A DNA stretch of 64,000 nt, from assembly GCA_023459495.1 (NCBI GenBank), contig JAEWTL010000085.1:62001-126000 (forward strand). Reading direction: 5' to 3'. Both the position numbers and the translations under genes were made by a program. This DNA comes from Bacillota bacterium. GTDB lineage: Bacteria; Bacillota; Clostridia; Christensenellales; SZUA-584. Shown piece by piece: positions 7,181 through 15,007 of this stretch; within the stretch, counting starts at the first letter, position 1; each line of letters opens with the position of its first letter. The notes beneath the pieces were generated by a model that worked only from the letters and a program-made list of their open reading frames with translations, was not told the DNA's origin and searched no databases.

Positions 7181-7627
7181 ATGCAACAGCATCGGGATAT
7201 GCATCATCATGAAGATCACCAGCATGAACACCGGCATCAGCACATGCATGGGCATGCCTGTTCCATAACGCTCGACGATCTGCCGGTGGGCGGCAGTGCC
7301 ACGATCATTGCGGTGCGCGGCGAAGGTGCGCTGCGAGACCGTTTGCTCGATATGGGCCTCACACCTCGGACGAGGGTCATGGTGCGCAAGGTTGCGCCCA
7401 TGGGGGACCCGATGGAACTCAACCTGCGGGGGTATGAGCTCACGCTGCGCAGGAGCGACGCGAAAAATATCGACATTGTGAGGAACGAACATGGTAATCG
7501 CATTGGTGGGGAATCAGAATTGCGGGAAGACAACACTGTTCAATCAGCTGACGGGTTCCAACCAGCATGTGGGCAACTTTCCCGGCGTCACCGTGGAGCG
7601 AAAGGACGGCGTCATCCGCGGCCATAA
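7181..7627 (+). CDS. feoA: FeoA ferrous iron transport protein, His-rich N-terminus, 3' overlap with feoB
   Basis: Residues about 28-103 form a FeoA (SH3-like) domain: ITLDDLPVGGSATIIAVRG, then RDRLLDMGLTPRTRV, then PMELNLRGYELTLRRSDA. FeoA supports FeoB in ferrous iron uptake. Two things are odd. The first 25 residues contain 11 His, a likely metal-binding tail absent from most FeoA proteins. The frame then continues 137 bases past the feoB start, adding about 45 polar, basic residues (from GNRIGGESE to RRHPRP) of no family character. A TAA at 7495-7497 in another frame would end the protein at the normal place, so a one-base change would restore usual length. Either the overlap is real or the read carries an indel. 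Confidence 0.85.
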   Translation: MQQHRDMHHHEDHQHEHRHQHMHGHACSITLDDLPVGGSATIIAVRGEGALRDRLLDMGLTPRTRVMVRKVAPMGDPMELNLRGYELTLRRSDAKNIDIVRNEHGNRIGGESELREDNTVQSADGFQPACGQLSRRHRGAKGRRHPRP

Positions 7628-9494
7628 GGACGCGACGGTCGTCGATCTGCCGGGTATCTACTCGCTTTCGCCCTATACGAGCGAAGAGATCATTACGAGG
7701 GACTTTATTACCAAACAGCGTCCCGATGCGCTTATCAACATCGTGGATGCGACCAATATTGAACGCAACCTGTACTTAAGCATTCAGCTGCTTGAGATGG
7801 GCGTACCCATGGTCATTGCGCTCAACATGATGGATGAAGTGCGTTCAAGCGGCGGCACCATCCGCGTGAAGGCCATGCAGGAGGAACTAGGCGTACCCGT
7901 TGTACCCATTTCCGCGAGCAAGAATGACGGCATCAGCGAACTCATTGAAGTGACGATCAAAACTGCCCAGGCCAAGCAGCGGCCCAAGCGGCAGGATTTT
8001 TGTACTGGCGCGACGCACCGCACGGTGCACGCGGTGGCGCACCTGATCGAGGACCATGCGGAGCGCGCGGGCGTTTCGCCGCGGTTTGCGGCCACCAAGG
8101 TGGTGGAGGGCGATAAGCCCATGATCGAAGCGCTACGGCTCTCGGAGCAGGAACTGAACTCCATTGACAGCAGCATTCGCGAAATGGAGGATGCGCTGGG
8201 GACAGACCGCAAGGCTGCCATCGCGGACATGCGGTACAGTTTTATCGAGAAGCTGTGCGCGGACACGGTTGTCAAACCCAAGGAAAATAAGCAGCACGCG
8301 CGCAGCGTACGCATTGACAACATACTTACTCATAAATATCTCGCCATCCCGGTCTTTCTCGGCATCATGGGGCTGGTGTTCTGGCTGACGTTCGGGGTAA
8401 TCGGCAGCTTTTTCAGCGATCTGCTGGCGGGCGGGCTGGACTGGGTGAGCGAAGCAACACGGTCCGCGCTGACCGCTGGCGGCTTTAATCCGGTGATGAT
8501 CTCCCTCGTGGTGGACGGTATCTTCGCGGGCGTGGGGAGCGTGCTCTCGTTCGTGCCCACCATCGTGGTGCTGTTCTTCTTCCTTTCGTTGCTGGAGGAC
8601 AGCGGCTACATGGCGCGCGTCGCGTTTGTGATGGATAAGCTGCTGCGCAAGATTGGACTTTCGGGCCGCAGCTTCGTGCCCATGCTGATCGGCTTTGGAT
8701 GCAGCGTACCGGCCCTGATGGCTACGCGAACGCTGCCCAGCGAGCGCGACCGCAAGATGACGATGCTGCTGACGCCCTTTATGAGCTGCAGCGCCAAGCT
8801 GCCCATCTACGGCATGTTTACCATGGCGTTCTTTCCGGACCACCGGGCGCTGGTGATGATCGGGCTGTACATCCTCGGCATGCTGCTAGCTGTCATCAGC
8901 GGGCTTGTGCTCAACAAGACGGTGTATCGCGGCAATCCGGTGCCGTTCATCATGGAGTTGCCCAACTACCGTATGCCCAGCGGCAAGACTGTGCTGCGGC
9001 TGCTGTGGGACAAGGCCAAGGATTTTATCACGCGGGCGTTTACCGTGATCTTCATCGCCACGCTCGTCATTTGGTTCTTCCAGACGTTCGACTGGCATTT
9101 CAACGTGGTAGCCGATAGCTCCGCCAGTATGCTTGCGGGCATCGGACGGCTAGTCTCGCCGGTATTCGCGCCTTTGGGCTTTGCGGGTTGGGAGGCTTCC
9201 ACCGCGCTCATCACGGGCTTTATGGCCAAGGAAGCGGTGATCAGCACCTTCGCGGTGCTCACAGGCGCTACCGCGGCGGGTCTGCCATCGGCGCTGGGTA
9301 CGCTGTTTACGCCGCTTGCGGCGCTGGCGTTCCTCGTGTTCACGCTGATCTACTCTCCCTGCGTGGCGGCGATTGCCACAGTCAAACGGGAGATGCACAG
9401 CGGCTGGGCCGCGATCGGTGTGGTGTTATACCAGACGGCTGTGGCGTGGGTGATTGCGTTTGCCGTGTTCCAGATTGGCAGCCTGCTCACATAA
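7491..9494 (+). CDS. feoB: FeoB ferrous iron transporter
   Basis: The 667-residue protein is the membrane permease for ferrous iron. The N-terminal GTPase domain (about 1-165) shows G1 GNQNCGKTTLFN, a G2 region with NFPGVTVE, G3 DLPGIYS, G4 NMMD and a G5-like SAS. A helical linker follows to about 280, then the membrane part with two gate regions: SLLEDSGYMARVAFVMD with GFGCSVPALMATRTL, and ITGFMAKEAVISTFAVL. The start ATG 7491 has GAGG seven bases upstream and lies inside feoA. The next gene encodes the small Cys-rich partner. All hallmark motifs are present, so the transporter should be functional. Confidence 0.97.
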   Translation: MVIALVGNQNCGKTTLFNQLTGSNQHVGNFPGVTVERKDGVIRGHKDATVVDLPGIYSLSPYTSEEIITRDFITKQRPDALINIVDATNIERNLYLSIQLLEMGVPMVIALNMMDEVRSSGGTIRVKAMQEELGVPVVPISASKNDGISELIEVTIKTAQAKQRPKRQDFCTGATHRTVHAVAHLIEDHAERAGVSPRFAATKVVEGDKPMIEALRLSEQELNSIDSSIREMEDALGTDRKAAIADMRYSFIEKLCADTVVKPKENKQHARSVRIDNILTHKYLAIPVFLGIMGLVFWLTFGVIGSFFSDLLAGGLDWVSEATRSALTAGGFNPVMISLVVDGIFAGVGSVLSFVPTIVVLFFFLSLLEDSGYMARVAFVMDKLLRKIGLSGRSFVPMLIGFGCSVPALMATRTLPSERDRKMTMLLTPFMSCSAKLPIYGMFTMAFFPDHRALVMIGLYILGMLLAVISGLVLNKTVYRGNPVPFIMELPNYRMPSGKTVLRLLWDKAKDFITRAFTVIFIATLVIWFFQTFDWHFNVVADSSASMLAGIGRLVSPVFAPLGFAGWEASTALITGFMAKEAVISTFAVLTGATAAGLPSALGTLFTPLAALAFLVFTLIYSPCVAAIATVKREMHSGWAAIGVVLYQTAVAWVIAFAVFQIGSLLT

Positions 9495-9506
9495 GGAGAA
9501 CAGTTT

Positions 9507-9671
9507 ATGCAATGGATTGATTACGTACTTCTCGGAGTGATTGCGGCACTGGTAGTGCTGGCGGTCATGTATATCCGGCGGCAGGGCAAGGGCTGCAGCG
9601 GCTGCGCCTCCTGTCCGTACGCGGGCAGCTGCAAAAAGATTAAATCAAACCGGAAAAGAAATAAGAAATAG
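9507..9671 (+). CDS. FeoB-associated Cys-rich membrane protein
   Basis: This 54-residue protein starts at ATG 9507 behind AAGGAG, 12 bases after feoB. It has one N-terminal membrane helix (about 4-22), a short RRQGKG turn, and a Cys cluster CSGCASCPYAGSC, followed by a Lys/Arg-rich tail. Size, position and the Cys pattern match the FeoB-associated small proteins of Firmicutes, thought to help FeoB at the membrane, perhaps by binding iron. The gene ends just before a strong terminator that closes the feo operon. Confidence 0.92.
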   Translation: MQWIDYVLLGVIAALVVLAVMYIRRQGKGCSGCASCPYAGSCKKIKSNRKRNKK

Positions 9672-9679
9672 CGAACGTA

Positions 9680-9711
9680 CGGAGCTGGCTGGAAGGCGGG
9701 CTCCGTTTTTT
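9680..9711 (+). terminator. terminator of the feo operon
   Basis: CGGAGC at 9680-9685 pairs with GCTCCG at 9700-9705 and is followed directly by six T (9706-9711). Confidence 0.8.
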
Positions 9712-9727
9712 ATCCGTGAATTAATAC

Positions 9728-9818
9728 CTTGGAGGCGCTGCCTCCAAGCCACCGCTCAAGGGACATTGTCCCTTGAGAATCCCATTGTGTGAAACGCCCT
9801 GAAAAGGGCGCTTTGCGG
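9728..9818 (+). repeat. dispersed stem-loop element, copy 1
   Basis: The element has three parts: a GC-rich hairpin (TTGGAGGC with GCCTCCAA), the linker GCCACCG, a second hairpin (CTCAAGGG with CCCTTGAG), then AATCCCATTG and a third hairpin (CGCCCT-GAAA-AGGGCG) near GAAACG and GCGGAT. The same design recurs at 37062 and 63631 in the same orientation, always between genes. It resembles REP/MITE-like intergenic repeats. Confidence 0.85.
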
Positions 9819-9889
9819 ATAGATGGTTCTCAAACACGGCCTGTTTTCTGTTCTGCGTTTGCATATGCCTGGGTGGGCCGTTGCCTGCC

Positions 9890-9918
9890 TTGACAGTATG
9901 CGCCTGCCGTCTTACTAT
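9890..9918 (+). promoter_or_regulatory. sigma-A promoter of the SDR/aldo-keto reductase pair
   Basis: A perfect TTGACA at 9890-9895 and TACTAT at 9913-9918 are separated by 17 bases. The stretch 9819-9889 upstream of it shows nothing else I can name. Confidence 0.65.
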
Positions 9919-9986
9919 GGTGTTAGAATCTTTTATCAGCCCATTGCAGGATTATACAAATCAATAACAACTGAAAGGTGACGCAT

Positions 9987-10757
9987 ATGAGCAGGAGTGT
10001 TGTAGTGACCGGAGGCAGCAAGGGAATCGGCAGAGCGATCGTGGATGCGTTTTTAAGCGAAGGAGATAAGGTCGTCTTCACCGCCCGGAACGAAGCCGAG
10101 GGGGAGAAGGTCCTTCAGGACAAAAAAGAGGAAAGCACCGCGGGCCGTCTGTTCTTTTTCAAAAGCGACGTATCTGTGGAGGCGGAAGTCAAAACGCTGG
10201 CCGACTTTACGCAAAAGCAGACCGGCAGCTGCGATGTACTGGTCAACAACGCGGCGGTCTTCCGGGGCGGCAGCGTGCATTTGAACAGCGCCGAGGATTT
10301 TGACGTCCAGTTTGCGGTGAACGTACGCGGCGTTTTTCTGACGAGCAAGTACTTTGTGCCGCAGATGCTGGAGAAAAAGTCGGGCTGTATCATCAACATC
10401 GCCTCGCTGGCCGGGCTGAACGGCGGCTACAACATGGCCATCTATTCGTCGACCAAGGCGGCGGTAGTGGGGATGACGCGCTCCATGGCCATGGATTATA
10501 CGCGCTATGGCGTACGCGTAAACGGCATTTGCCCCAGCGCTACGCTGACCGAGATGTTTTTAAACGGAAACGACGCAGCCACCATCAAGATGTATGAGGA
10601 CAATAACCCCGCAAGACGGCTGGGCCAGCCCCGGGAAATCGCGGACGCCGCGGTGTTCCTCGCGTCTGATAAGGCAGGCTATATTTCCGGGCAAATGCTG
10701 AGCGTGGACGGAGGGCTTGCCGCATGGAACGGCGAAGCCTGTCAGCCGACAAGATAA
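9987..10757 (+). CDS. SDR family NAD(P)-dependent oxidoreductase
   Basis: The 256-residue product is a classical short-chain dehydrogenase. It has the cofactor motif TGGSKGIGRAI near the N-terminus, the NNAA motif, the active-site Ser in NIASLAG, the YSSTK catalytic pair, and a C-terminal GQMLSVDGG. The start ATG 9987 is preferred; a GTG at 9978 in the same frame overlaps the AAAGGTG ribosome site. The substrate is unknown; closest in build are 3-oxoacyl reductase and glucose/sorbitol-type enzymes. An aldo-keto reductase gene follows 22 bases later, probably in one transcript. Confidence 0.93.
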   Translation: MSRSVVVTGGSKGIGRAIVDAFLSEGDKVVFTARNEAEGEKVLQDKKEESTAGRLFFFKSDVSVEAEVKTLADFTQKQTGSCDVLVNNAAVFRGGSVHLNSAEDFDVQFAVNVRGVFLTSKYFVPQMLEKKSGCIINIASLAGLNGGYNMAIYSSTKAAVVGMTRSMAMDYTRYGVRVNGICPSATLTEMFLNGNDAATIKMYEDNNPARRLGQPREIADAAVFLASDKAGYISGQMLSVDGGLAAWNGEACQPTR

Positions 10758-10779
10758 TCAGAAATTTTGGAGGGTTGCG

Positions 10780-11763
10780 ATGAAGTATAGAACACTGGGC
10801 AAGACGGGATACGAGGTATCCGAGGTTTCGTTCGGCACCTGGGCGATCGGCGGAAGCTGGGGAGACGTGGACGACAGCGACAGCATGCGTGCGCTGGAGG
10901 CCGCGCTGGAGCAGGGCGTGAACTTCTTTGATACGGCGGATGTTTACGGCGATGGCCGCAGTGAACGGCTGCTGGCAAAGCTTACGAAAGAGAAAAAGCA
11001 GCGCATCCTGATCGCGACCAAGGCAGGCCGCAGGCTCGATCCGCACATTGCCGAGGGGTACAACATTAAAAATATTACCGCATTTGTGGAGCGTAGCCTG
11101 AGGAACCTCGAAACGGACTGCATTGACCTACTGCAGCTGCACTGTCCGCCTTCGGAAGTGTACGAGAACGAGGCGTTCTTCTCCGACCTGAACACGCTGG
11201 TGAAGGACGGTAAGGTCAAGCATCTCGGCGTCAGCGTGGAGAAGGTCAGCGAGGCAATGCGTGCAATACAATACGATAACGTGTGCACCGTGCAGATCAT
11301 ATTCAACATGTTCCGGATGAAGCCCGCCGACGTGTTCTTTGCCGAGGCACAGAAGCGGAACATCGGTATCCTTGCGCGCGTACCGCTGGCCAGCGGGCTG
11401 CTGACCGGCAAGATGACGGCGCAGACGAAGTTTGCGGCGGACGACCATCGGCAGTTCAACCGGCACGGCGAGGCGTTCGATAAGGGCGAGACGTTCTCCG
11501 GTGTGGACTATGACAAGGGCCTTGAAGCGGTAGAGGCATTGAAGCGCATCCTGCCCACGGGCATGACGATGGTGCAGTTCGCGCTCAAGTGGATCCTGAT
11601 GTTTGACGCGGTCAGCTGCGCGATACCGGGAGGCAAGAAGGAGGCGCAGATCGTGCAGAACATGCAGGCCTCGGCGCTGCCTGATCTGACACCGGAGACC
11701 ATGCAGCAGGTGCGCGGCATCTATGACCAATACATCCGCGGGGACGTACATCCGCTCTGGTAA
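10780..11763 (+). CDS. aldo/keto reductase
   Basis: The 327-residue protein is an NAD(P)H-dependent carbonyl reductase of the aldo/keto reductase superfamily. The catalytic tetrad is visible: Asp and Tyr in FFDTADVYGDG, Lys in IATKAG and His in LLQLHCP. The C-terminal half has the cofactor phosphate-binding region IPGGKKEAQIVQN. The start ATG 10780 follows TTGGAGGG; longer frames into the previous gene are not needed. With the upstream SDR it may form a two-step redox module on a sugar or polyol, but no substrate is evident. Confidence 0.93.
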   Translation: MKYRTLGKTGYEVSEVSFGTWAIGGSWGDVDDSDSMRALEAALEQGVNFFDTADVYGDGRSERLLAKLTKEKKQRILIATKAGRRLDPHIAEGYNIKNITAFVERSLRNLETDCIDLLQLHCPPSEVYENEAFFSDLNTLVKDGKVKHLGVSVEKVSEAMRAIQYDNVCTVQIIFNMFRMKPADVFFAEAQKRNIGILARVPLASGLLTGKMTAQTKFAADDHRQFNRHGEAFDKGETFSGVDYDKGLEAVEALKRILPTGMTMVQFALKWILMFDAVSCAIPGGKKEAQIVQNMQASALPDLTPETMQQVRGIYDQYIRGDVHPLW

Positions 11764-11840
11764 GGGAGTCGACCGGGTCTAAAAGATAAATCAGGACATT
11801 GCGCCGTGGCGCAAATATGGCGGATTGGGGAACTGAATAT

Positions 11841-12962
11841 ATGAAGGTTGTCGCGGTTCGGGACCGGAAGCAGATGCGCGCGTTCGTGCGCGTACCCAAG
11901 ACCATCCACGGGGAAAACCCCTGCTATGTACCGCCCATCTGGATGGATGAGAAGAAAGCGTATACCGGCAAGGATAATCCGATACTGAAGAATTCTAACT
12001 TTGAGTTGTTTTTGGCTCTGGACGACGAGGATCGCCCCATCGGGCGTACCATCGCGTACATCGACCACACCTTCAACAAGTATTATAACGTGAAGATGGG
12101 CTTTTTCGGCGCGTTCGAATGCATGGACGATGCGCAGGCCGCGCAGCTGCTCATTGACGCGGCGGAGGGCTGGCTGCGTGAGCGCGGCATGGACGCGGTT
12201 CGCGGGCCCATCCATCCCGTGGCGGAAAACTGGGGCTTTGTCTACATGGGCTACGATACGCCGCCCGTCTACATGTCGCCATGGAACCCGGAATATTACC
12301 ACGGCTTCTTCACCGGATCGGGCTATGGCAAGGCAAAGGACCTGATGGTGTATGAGGCGGATATCGAAAAAGGCTACGCATTACCCGGCAGGTTTGACGA
12401 TTTTATCGCGCGCTATCAGGCGCGGTATCCGGGCATCACGATCCGCCCGCTCGACATGCGCCATATCAAGGACGACGCACGCGCGATCTGGGAGATATCC
12501 AATCAGTCGCTGGGGGACAACTGGGGCTATGTGCCGCTGGAGCTGCCCGTGATGGAGGATATGTTAAAGAAGCTGAAGCTGATCGTCGACCCGGACGCGG
12601 TGTGGATGGTCGAGTTTGAAGGCAAGCCCGTGGGCTATTGCCTAGGCTTCCCGGATATTAACATTCTTTTGAGCCGCGTCAAGGGCCACATGTTGCCCAT
12701 CGGCTGGGCGCGGATGCTGCTGGGCGTCAAAAAGCTGCGCGATTACCGGCTGTTCGGCCTCGCTGTACACCCGGACTGGCAGGGCAAAGCGCTGGATGCG
12801 CTGATGTACATTCACCTGTATCAGAACCTGCTGGCCAAGCGCGTGCGGATGGAGGCCAATTACATTCTTGAGGATAACCTTCACATCAAAAACGCGCTCG
12901 AACGGCTTGGGATGCAGCACTGCAAGACGTACCGCATCTACGAAAAGCCGCTGAACGCGTAA
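11841..12962 (+). CDS. GNAT-like protein of the YghO type, unknown substrate
   Basis: The 373-residue product begins with KVVAVRDRKQMRAFVRVPKTIHGENPCYVPP, then has a WLRERGMDAVRGPIHPVAEN segment and a C-terminal acetyltransferase-like half (VWMVEFEGKPVGYCLGFPD, then LFGLAVHPDWQGKALDALMY). This layout matches a group of N-acetyltransferase-like proteins related to E. coli YghO, whose function is not established. I chose ATG 11841, with GGGGA nine bases upstream; an ATG at 11817 is also in frame. It follows the aldo-keto reductase gene by 77 bases and converges with the next gene at only eight bases. Confidence 0.8.
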   Translation: MKVVAVRDRKQMRAFVRVPKTIHGENPCYVPPIWMDEKKAYTGKDNPILKNSNFELFLALDDEDRPIGRTIAYIDHTFNKYYNVKMGFFGAFECMDDAQAAQLLIDAAEGWLRERGMDAVRGPIHPVAENWGFVYMGYDTPPVYMSPWNPEYYHGFFTGSGYGKAKDLMVYEADIEKGYALPGRFDDFIARYQARYPGITIRPLDMRHIKDDARAIWEISNQSLGDNWGYVPLELPVMEDMLKKLKLIVDPDAVWMVEFEGKPVGYCLGFPDINILLSRVKGHMLPIGWARMLLGVKKLRDYRLFGLAVHPDWQGKALDALMYIHLYQNLLAKRVRMEANYILEDNLHIKNALERLGMQHCKTYRIYEKPLNA

Positions 12963-12970
12963 ACAGCAAA

Positions 12971-13633
12971 TCAGTGCCGGTCGATATATTCCTGAATCTG
13001 ATCGTGCCACTGAACCGTGTCGTAGACCTGTGGATCGGTCACTTCGCCCATCAGCAGATCGATAAGATACCGGGGCCTTTTACCGCCGATATGCATTGAT
13101 TTGATGCACGAGACACAATAGACGCAAACCTCTTCGCAGGGCATCGAGTGCGCCCGTTTCCGCATTTGCTGATGCACTTTTTCTGTCGGCAGGTCGGGGT
13201 AAAAGCTGTCGCCACAGCAGACCGAACGCGTGCCATGCCGCGCCGCTTCGACCACCTCAATGTTCATCCGCTTGAGCAGGCTGCGTACAGCCTGGTGGAT
13301 CTGCGGCTTTTCCCGGACAGGGCAGGCGTCGTGGACGGACAGCTTTAGCCCATGATAGTCCGGATATGGAAACGCGTCTGTGCTGTCCAGCGCTTCCCAC
13401 AGGGAAAGCGTCGAGATACCCGGATATAGGCTTCGAAACCGCCTGTCGCAGCCGGGGCACACGTTGATGATGAGAGAGCCTGCTTCCAGCTGCGGGTCGT
13501 GGCGGCAGCATATCCTGTGTGGTTGAATGCCGGGATAGATCGGCTGCAGAAGTCCGAGTATTCTTGCTTCCGTTTCGGGCTTATAGATGCTCAACGCGCA
13601 GCCGGGGTTAAAGTATGTCTTTGTCACAGGCAT
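12971..13633 (-). CDS. Fe-S binding CCG-domain protein (HdrB-like)
   Basis: The 220-residue protein has two Cys-rich CCG-type motifs. The first comprises FNPGCALS, ICCRHD and CPGC; the second comprises HDACPVRE, SVCCGDS and CVYCVSC. Such domains bind iron-sulfur clusters in heterodisulfide reductase subunit B and in lactate or glycerol-phosphate oxidase partners. Here the protein stands alone, without flavin or ferredoxin partners nearby. The start ATG 13633 lies behind GAAAGGGAC; a longer frame exists but has no ribosome site. An electron-transfer or disulfide-reducing role is likely, with the partner unknown. Confidence 0.85.
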   Translation of the reverse strand: MPVTKTYFNPGCALSIYKPETEARILGLLQPIYPGIQPHRICCRHDPQLEAGSLIINVCPGCDRRFRSLYPGISTLSLWEALDSTDAFPYPDYHGLKLSVHDACPVREKPQIHQAVRSLLKRMNIEVVEAARHGTRSVCCGDSFYPDLPTEKVHQQMRKRAHSMPCEEVCVYCVSCIKSMHIGGKRPRYLIDLLMGEVTDPQVYDTVQWHDQIQEYIDRH

Positions 13634-13740
13634 GTCCCTTTCGGATTGATGGTGCGTCTCATTATCGCAGTTTCGCGCAGGCATATCAATAGTCGGATTA
13701 AGTAGCCGACTGATAAAAGCATCCGACTTCGAAAGAGAGC

Positions 13741-14388
13741 TTACGGCCAGTAGACCTGCTCCACGAGGTATACATGCCCATCGTCTGCGACATGGATATA
13801 GTAGAAGTAATGGTCGAGCAGCAGGGCCGGGTTGAGTGCCCAGATGGCCAGAAAATCCGAATAGGTAGAAGGTATGGGCGTCGCGTCTGTCACCGCTGCA
13901 CCGCTTGGCTGATACATCAGGCTCAGCGATATATGCGTTACGTCGATGGCGCGCAGCTGGGGATTCGTGTTCTTCTCGATAAACTCCGAATCGGCAAAAT
14001 CGTCCACATAATTCTGCGCTTCGGCCTCCGTATAATCCTCATGCTCCACGAGATACTGCACTGCCTCGTCACCGCGTAGCATGTCGAAATAGTCGAACTG
14101 CGCGATACCAGTATCCGGATCAAAAGAGACCAGATGCGCATAACTGGAATACATTGCGGGGCCGGTGGGTAAGGGCGTGGGTGAAGGCGCCTCGGATGAA
14201 ACCTCGGACGGCGTTTGTGTCGCCTCCTCCGTCGTTTGCTGCGAGGCTATGGGCGTACCCGTGGGGCACTGTGTGAAGCCGGGCGATACCGATGCGGTCT
14301 GCACATCCGACATCGAAGGCGTGGGCGTACATGCGAACAGCGAAGCGGCAAGGCAAAGCGCGAGTACGGCAACAACATACTTTCTCAT
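13741..14388 (-). CDS. lipoprotein of unknown function
   Basis: The 215-residue product has a lipoprotein signal (MRKYVVAVLALCLAASLFAC, with Cys20 as lipid site), then a Ser/Thr/Pro-rich linker (about 21-78) typical of surface-tethered Firmicutes lipoproteins. A small globular domain follows, with YFDMLRGDEAVQYLVEHEDY and a C-terminal YYIHVADDGHVYLVEQVYWP. The start ATG 14388 has GGGAGGA eight bases upstream. I do not recognise the globular domain. A small hairpin, AGTCGG at 13690 with CCGACT at 13705, lies 3' of the gene and may end its transcript. Confidence 0.8.
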   Translation of the reverse strand: MRKYVVAVLALCLAASLFACTPTPSMSDVQTASVSPGFTQCPTGTPIASQQTTEEATQTPSEVSSEAPSPTPLPTGPAMYSSYAHLVSFDPDTGIAQFDYFDMLRGDEAVQYLVEHEDYTEAEAQNYVDDFADSEFIEKNTNPQLRAIDVTHISLSLMYQPSGAAVTDATPIPSTYSDFLAIWALNPALLLDHYFYYIHVADDGHVYLVEQVYWP

Positions 14389-14503
14389 ATCAATATTCCT
14401 CCCGTATCTGGGCGTTAATGCAAGGCTGAAATAGAATATGCCTAATTATATCACAGCGGGTAAGAGCGGCAAATAAAGCGTATAAAAAATTGTGAATTGG
14501 TGC

Positions 14504-14532
14504 TTGAATTCGTGACGCAAATGCATTATAAT
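14504..14532 (+). promoter_or_regulatory. promoter of the tRNA-Ser/tRNA-Ala pair
   Basis: TTGAAT at 14504-14509 and a perfect TATAAT at 14527-14532 are separated by 17 bases, 60 bases before the first tRNA. Confidence 0.75.
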
Positions 14533-14591
14533 TAGCATCCGTAACGGAAAGTCGGGACACACGACAGATCGTATCAGAATGACCCTTAAGT

Positions 14592-14682
14592 GGAGAAGTA
14601 TCGAAGTGGTCATAACGGGGCGCACTCGAAATGCGTTTGTCGGGGAACCGGCACGTGGGTTCGAATCCCACCTTCTCCGCCA
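14592..14682 (+). tRNA. tRNA-Ser (anticodon CGA)
   Basis: The acceptor arms GGAGAAG and CTTCTCC pair fully. The anticodon loop CTCGAAA gives CGA, reading UCG. A long variable arm and the GTTCGAATC T-loop are present. The total length of 91 bases including the encoded CCA fits a class II serine tRNA. Confidence 0.95.
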
Positions 14683-14686
14683 CCTT

Positions 14687-14762
14687 GGGGATATGGCTCA
14701 GTTGGTAGAGCGCTGCGTTCGCAATGCAGAGGCCAGGGGTTCGAATCCCCTTATCTCCACCA
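14687..14762 (+). tRNA. tRNA-Ala (anticodon CGC)
   Basis: The acceptor arms GGGGATA and TATCTCC pair with one G-T. The D-arm is GCTCAGTTGGTAGAGC, the anticodon loop TTCGCAA gives CGC (reads GCG), and the T-arm is AGGGGTTCGAATCCCCT. CCA is encoded. It is 76 bases long and starts four bases after the serine tRNA. Confidence 0.93.
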
Positions 14763-14770
14763 TTTCAAGG

Positions 14771-14797
14771 AAAGCATTCGTAGAGGGTGCTTTTTTT
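14771..14797 (+). terminator. terminator of the tRNA pair
   Basis: AAAGCA at 14771-14776 pairs with TGCTTT at 14788-14793, followed by further T to 14797. The stretch from here to 14933 shows no other feature. Confidence 0.65.
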
Positions 14798-14933
14798 GAT
14801 TTTGCCATTTAATAAATCTAATCAGCCTTCCGTACTCTAAACTTTTTACAACCGTTCCTAGTGCAGTTTGAGATATGCATCGCAAAAAGGTGTTCTTTCC
14901 CCTGCCTTTATATTGTTTATTTGTAAAAAGCGA

Positions 14934-14962
14934 TTGCCAAGGATAAGAAAGAGCGCTATAAT
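14934..14962 (+). promoter_or_regulatory. promoter of the TetR-kinase-aldolase operon
   Basis: TTGCCA at 14934-14939 and TATAAT at 14957-14962 are separated by 17 bases. The predicted transcript start (about 14969) is four bases before the TetR-type palindrome. Confidence 0.75.
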
Positions 14963-14972
14963 TGGTATTGAC

Positions 14973-14988
14973 GTGAGCGACCGCTCAC
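14973..14988 (+). promoter_or_regulatory. TetR-type operator
   Basis: GTGAGCG-AC-CGCTCAC is a perfect seven-base inverted repeat around two bases. It sits just after the predicted transcript start and 19 bases before the TetR start codon. The regulator most likely represses its own operon by binding here. Confidence 0.75.
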
Positions 14989-15007
14989 AAAGTGCTCCGG
15001 AGGCAAT

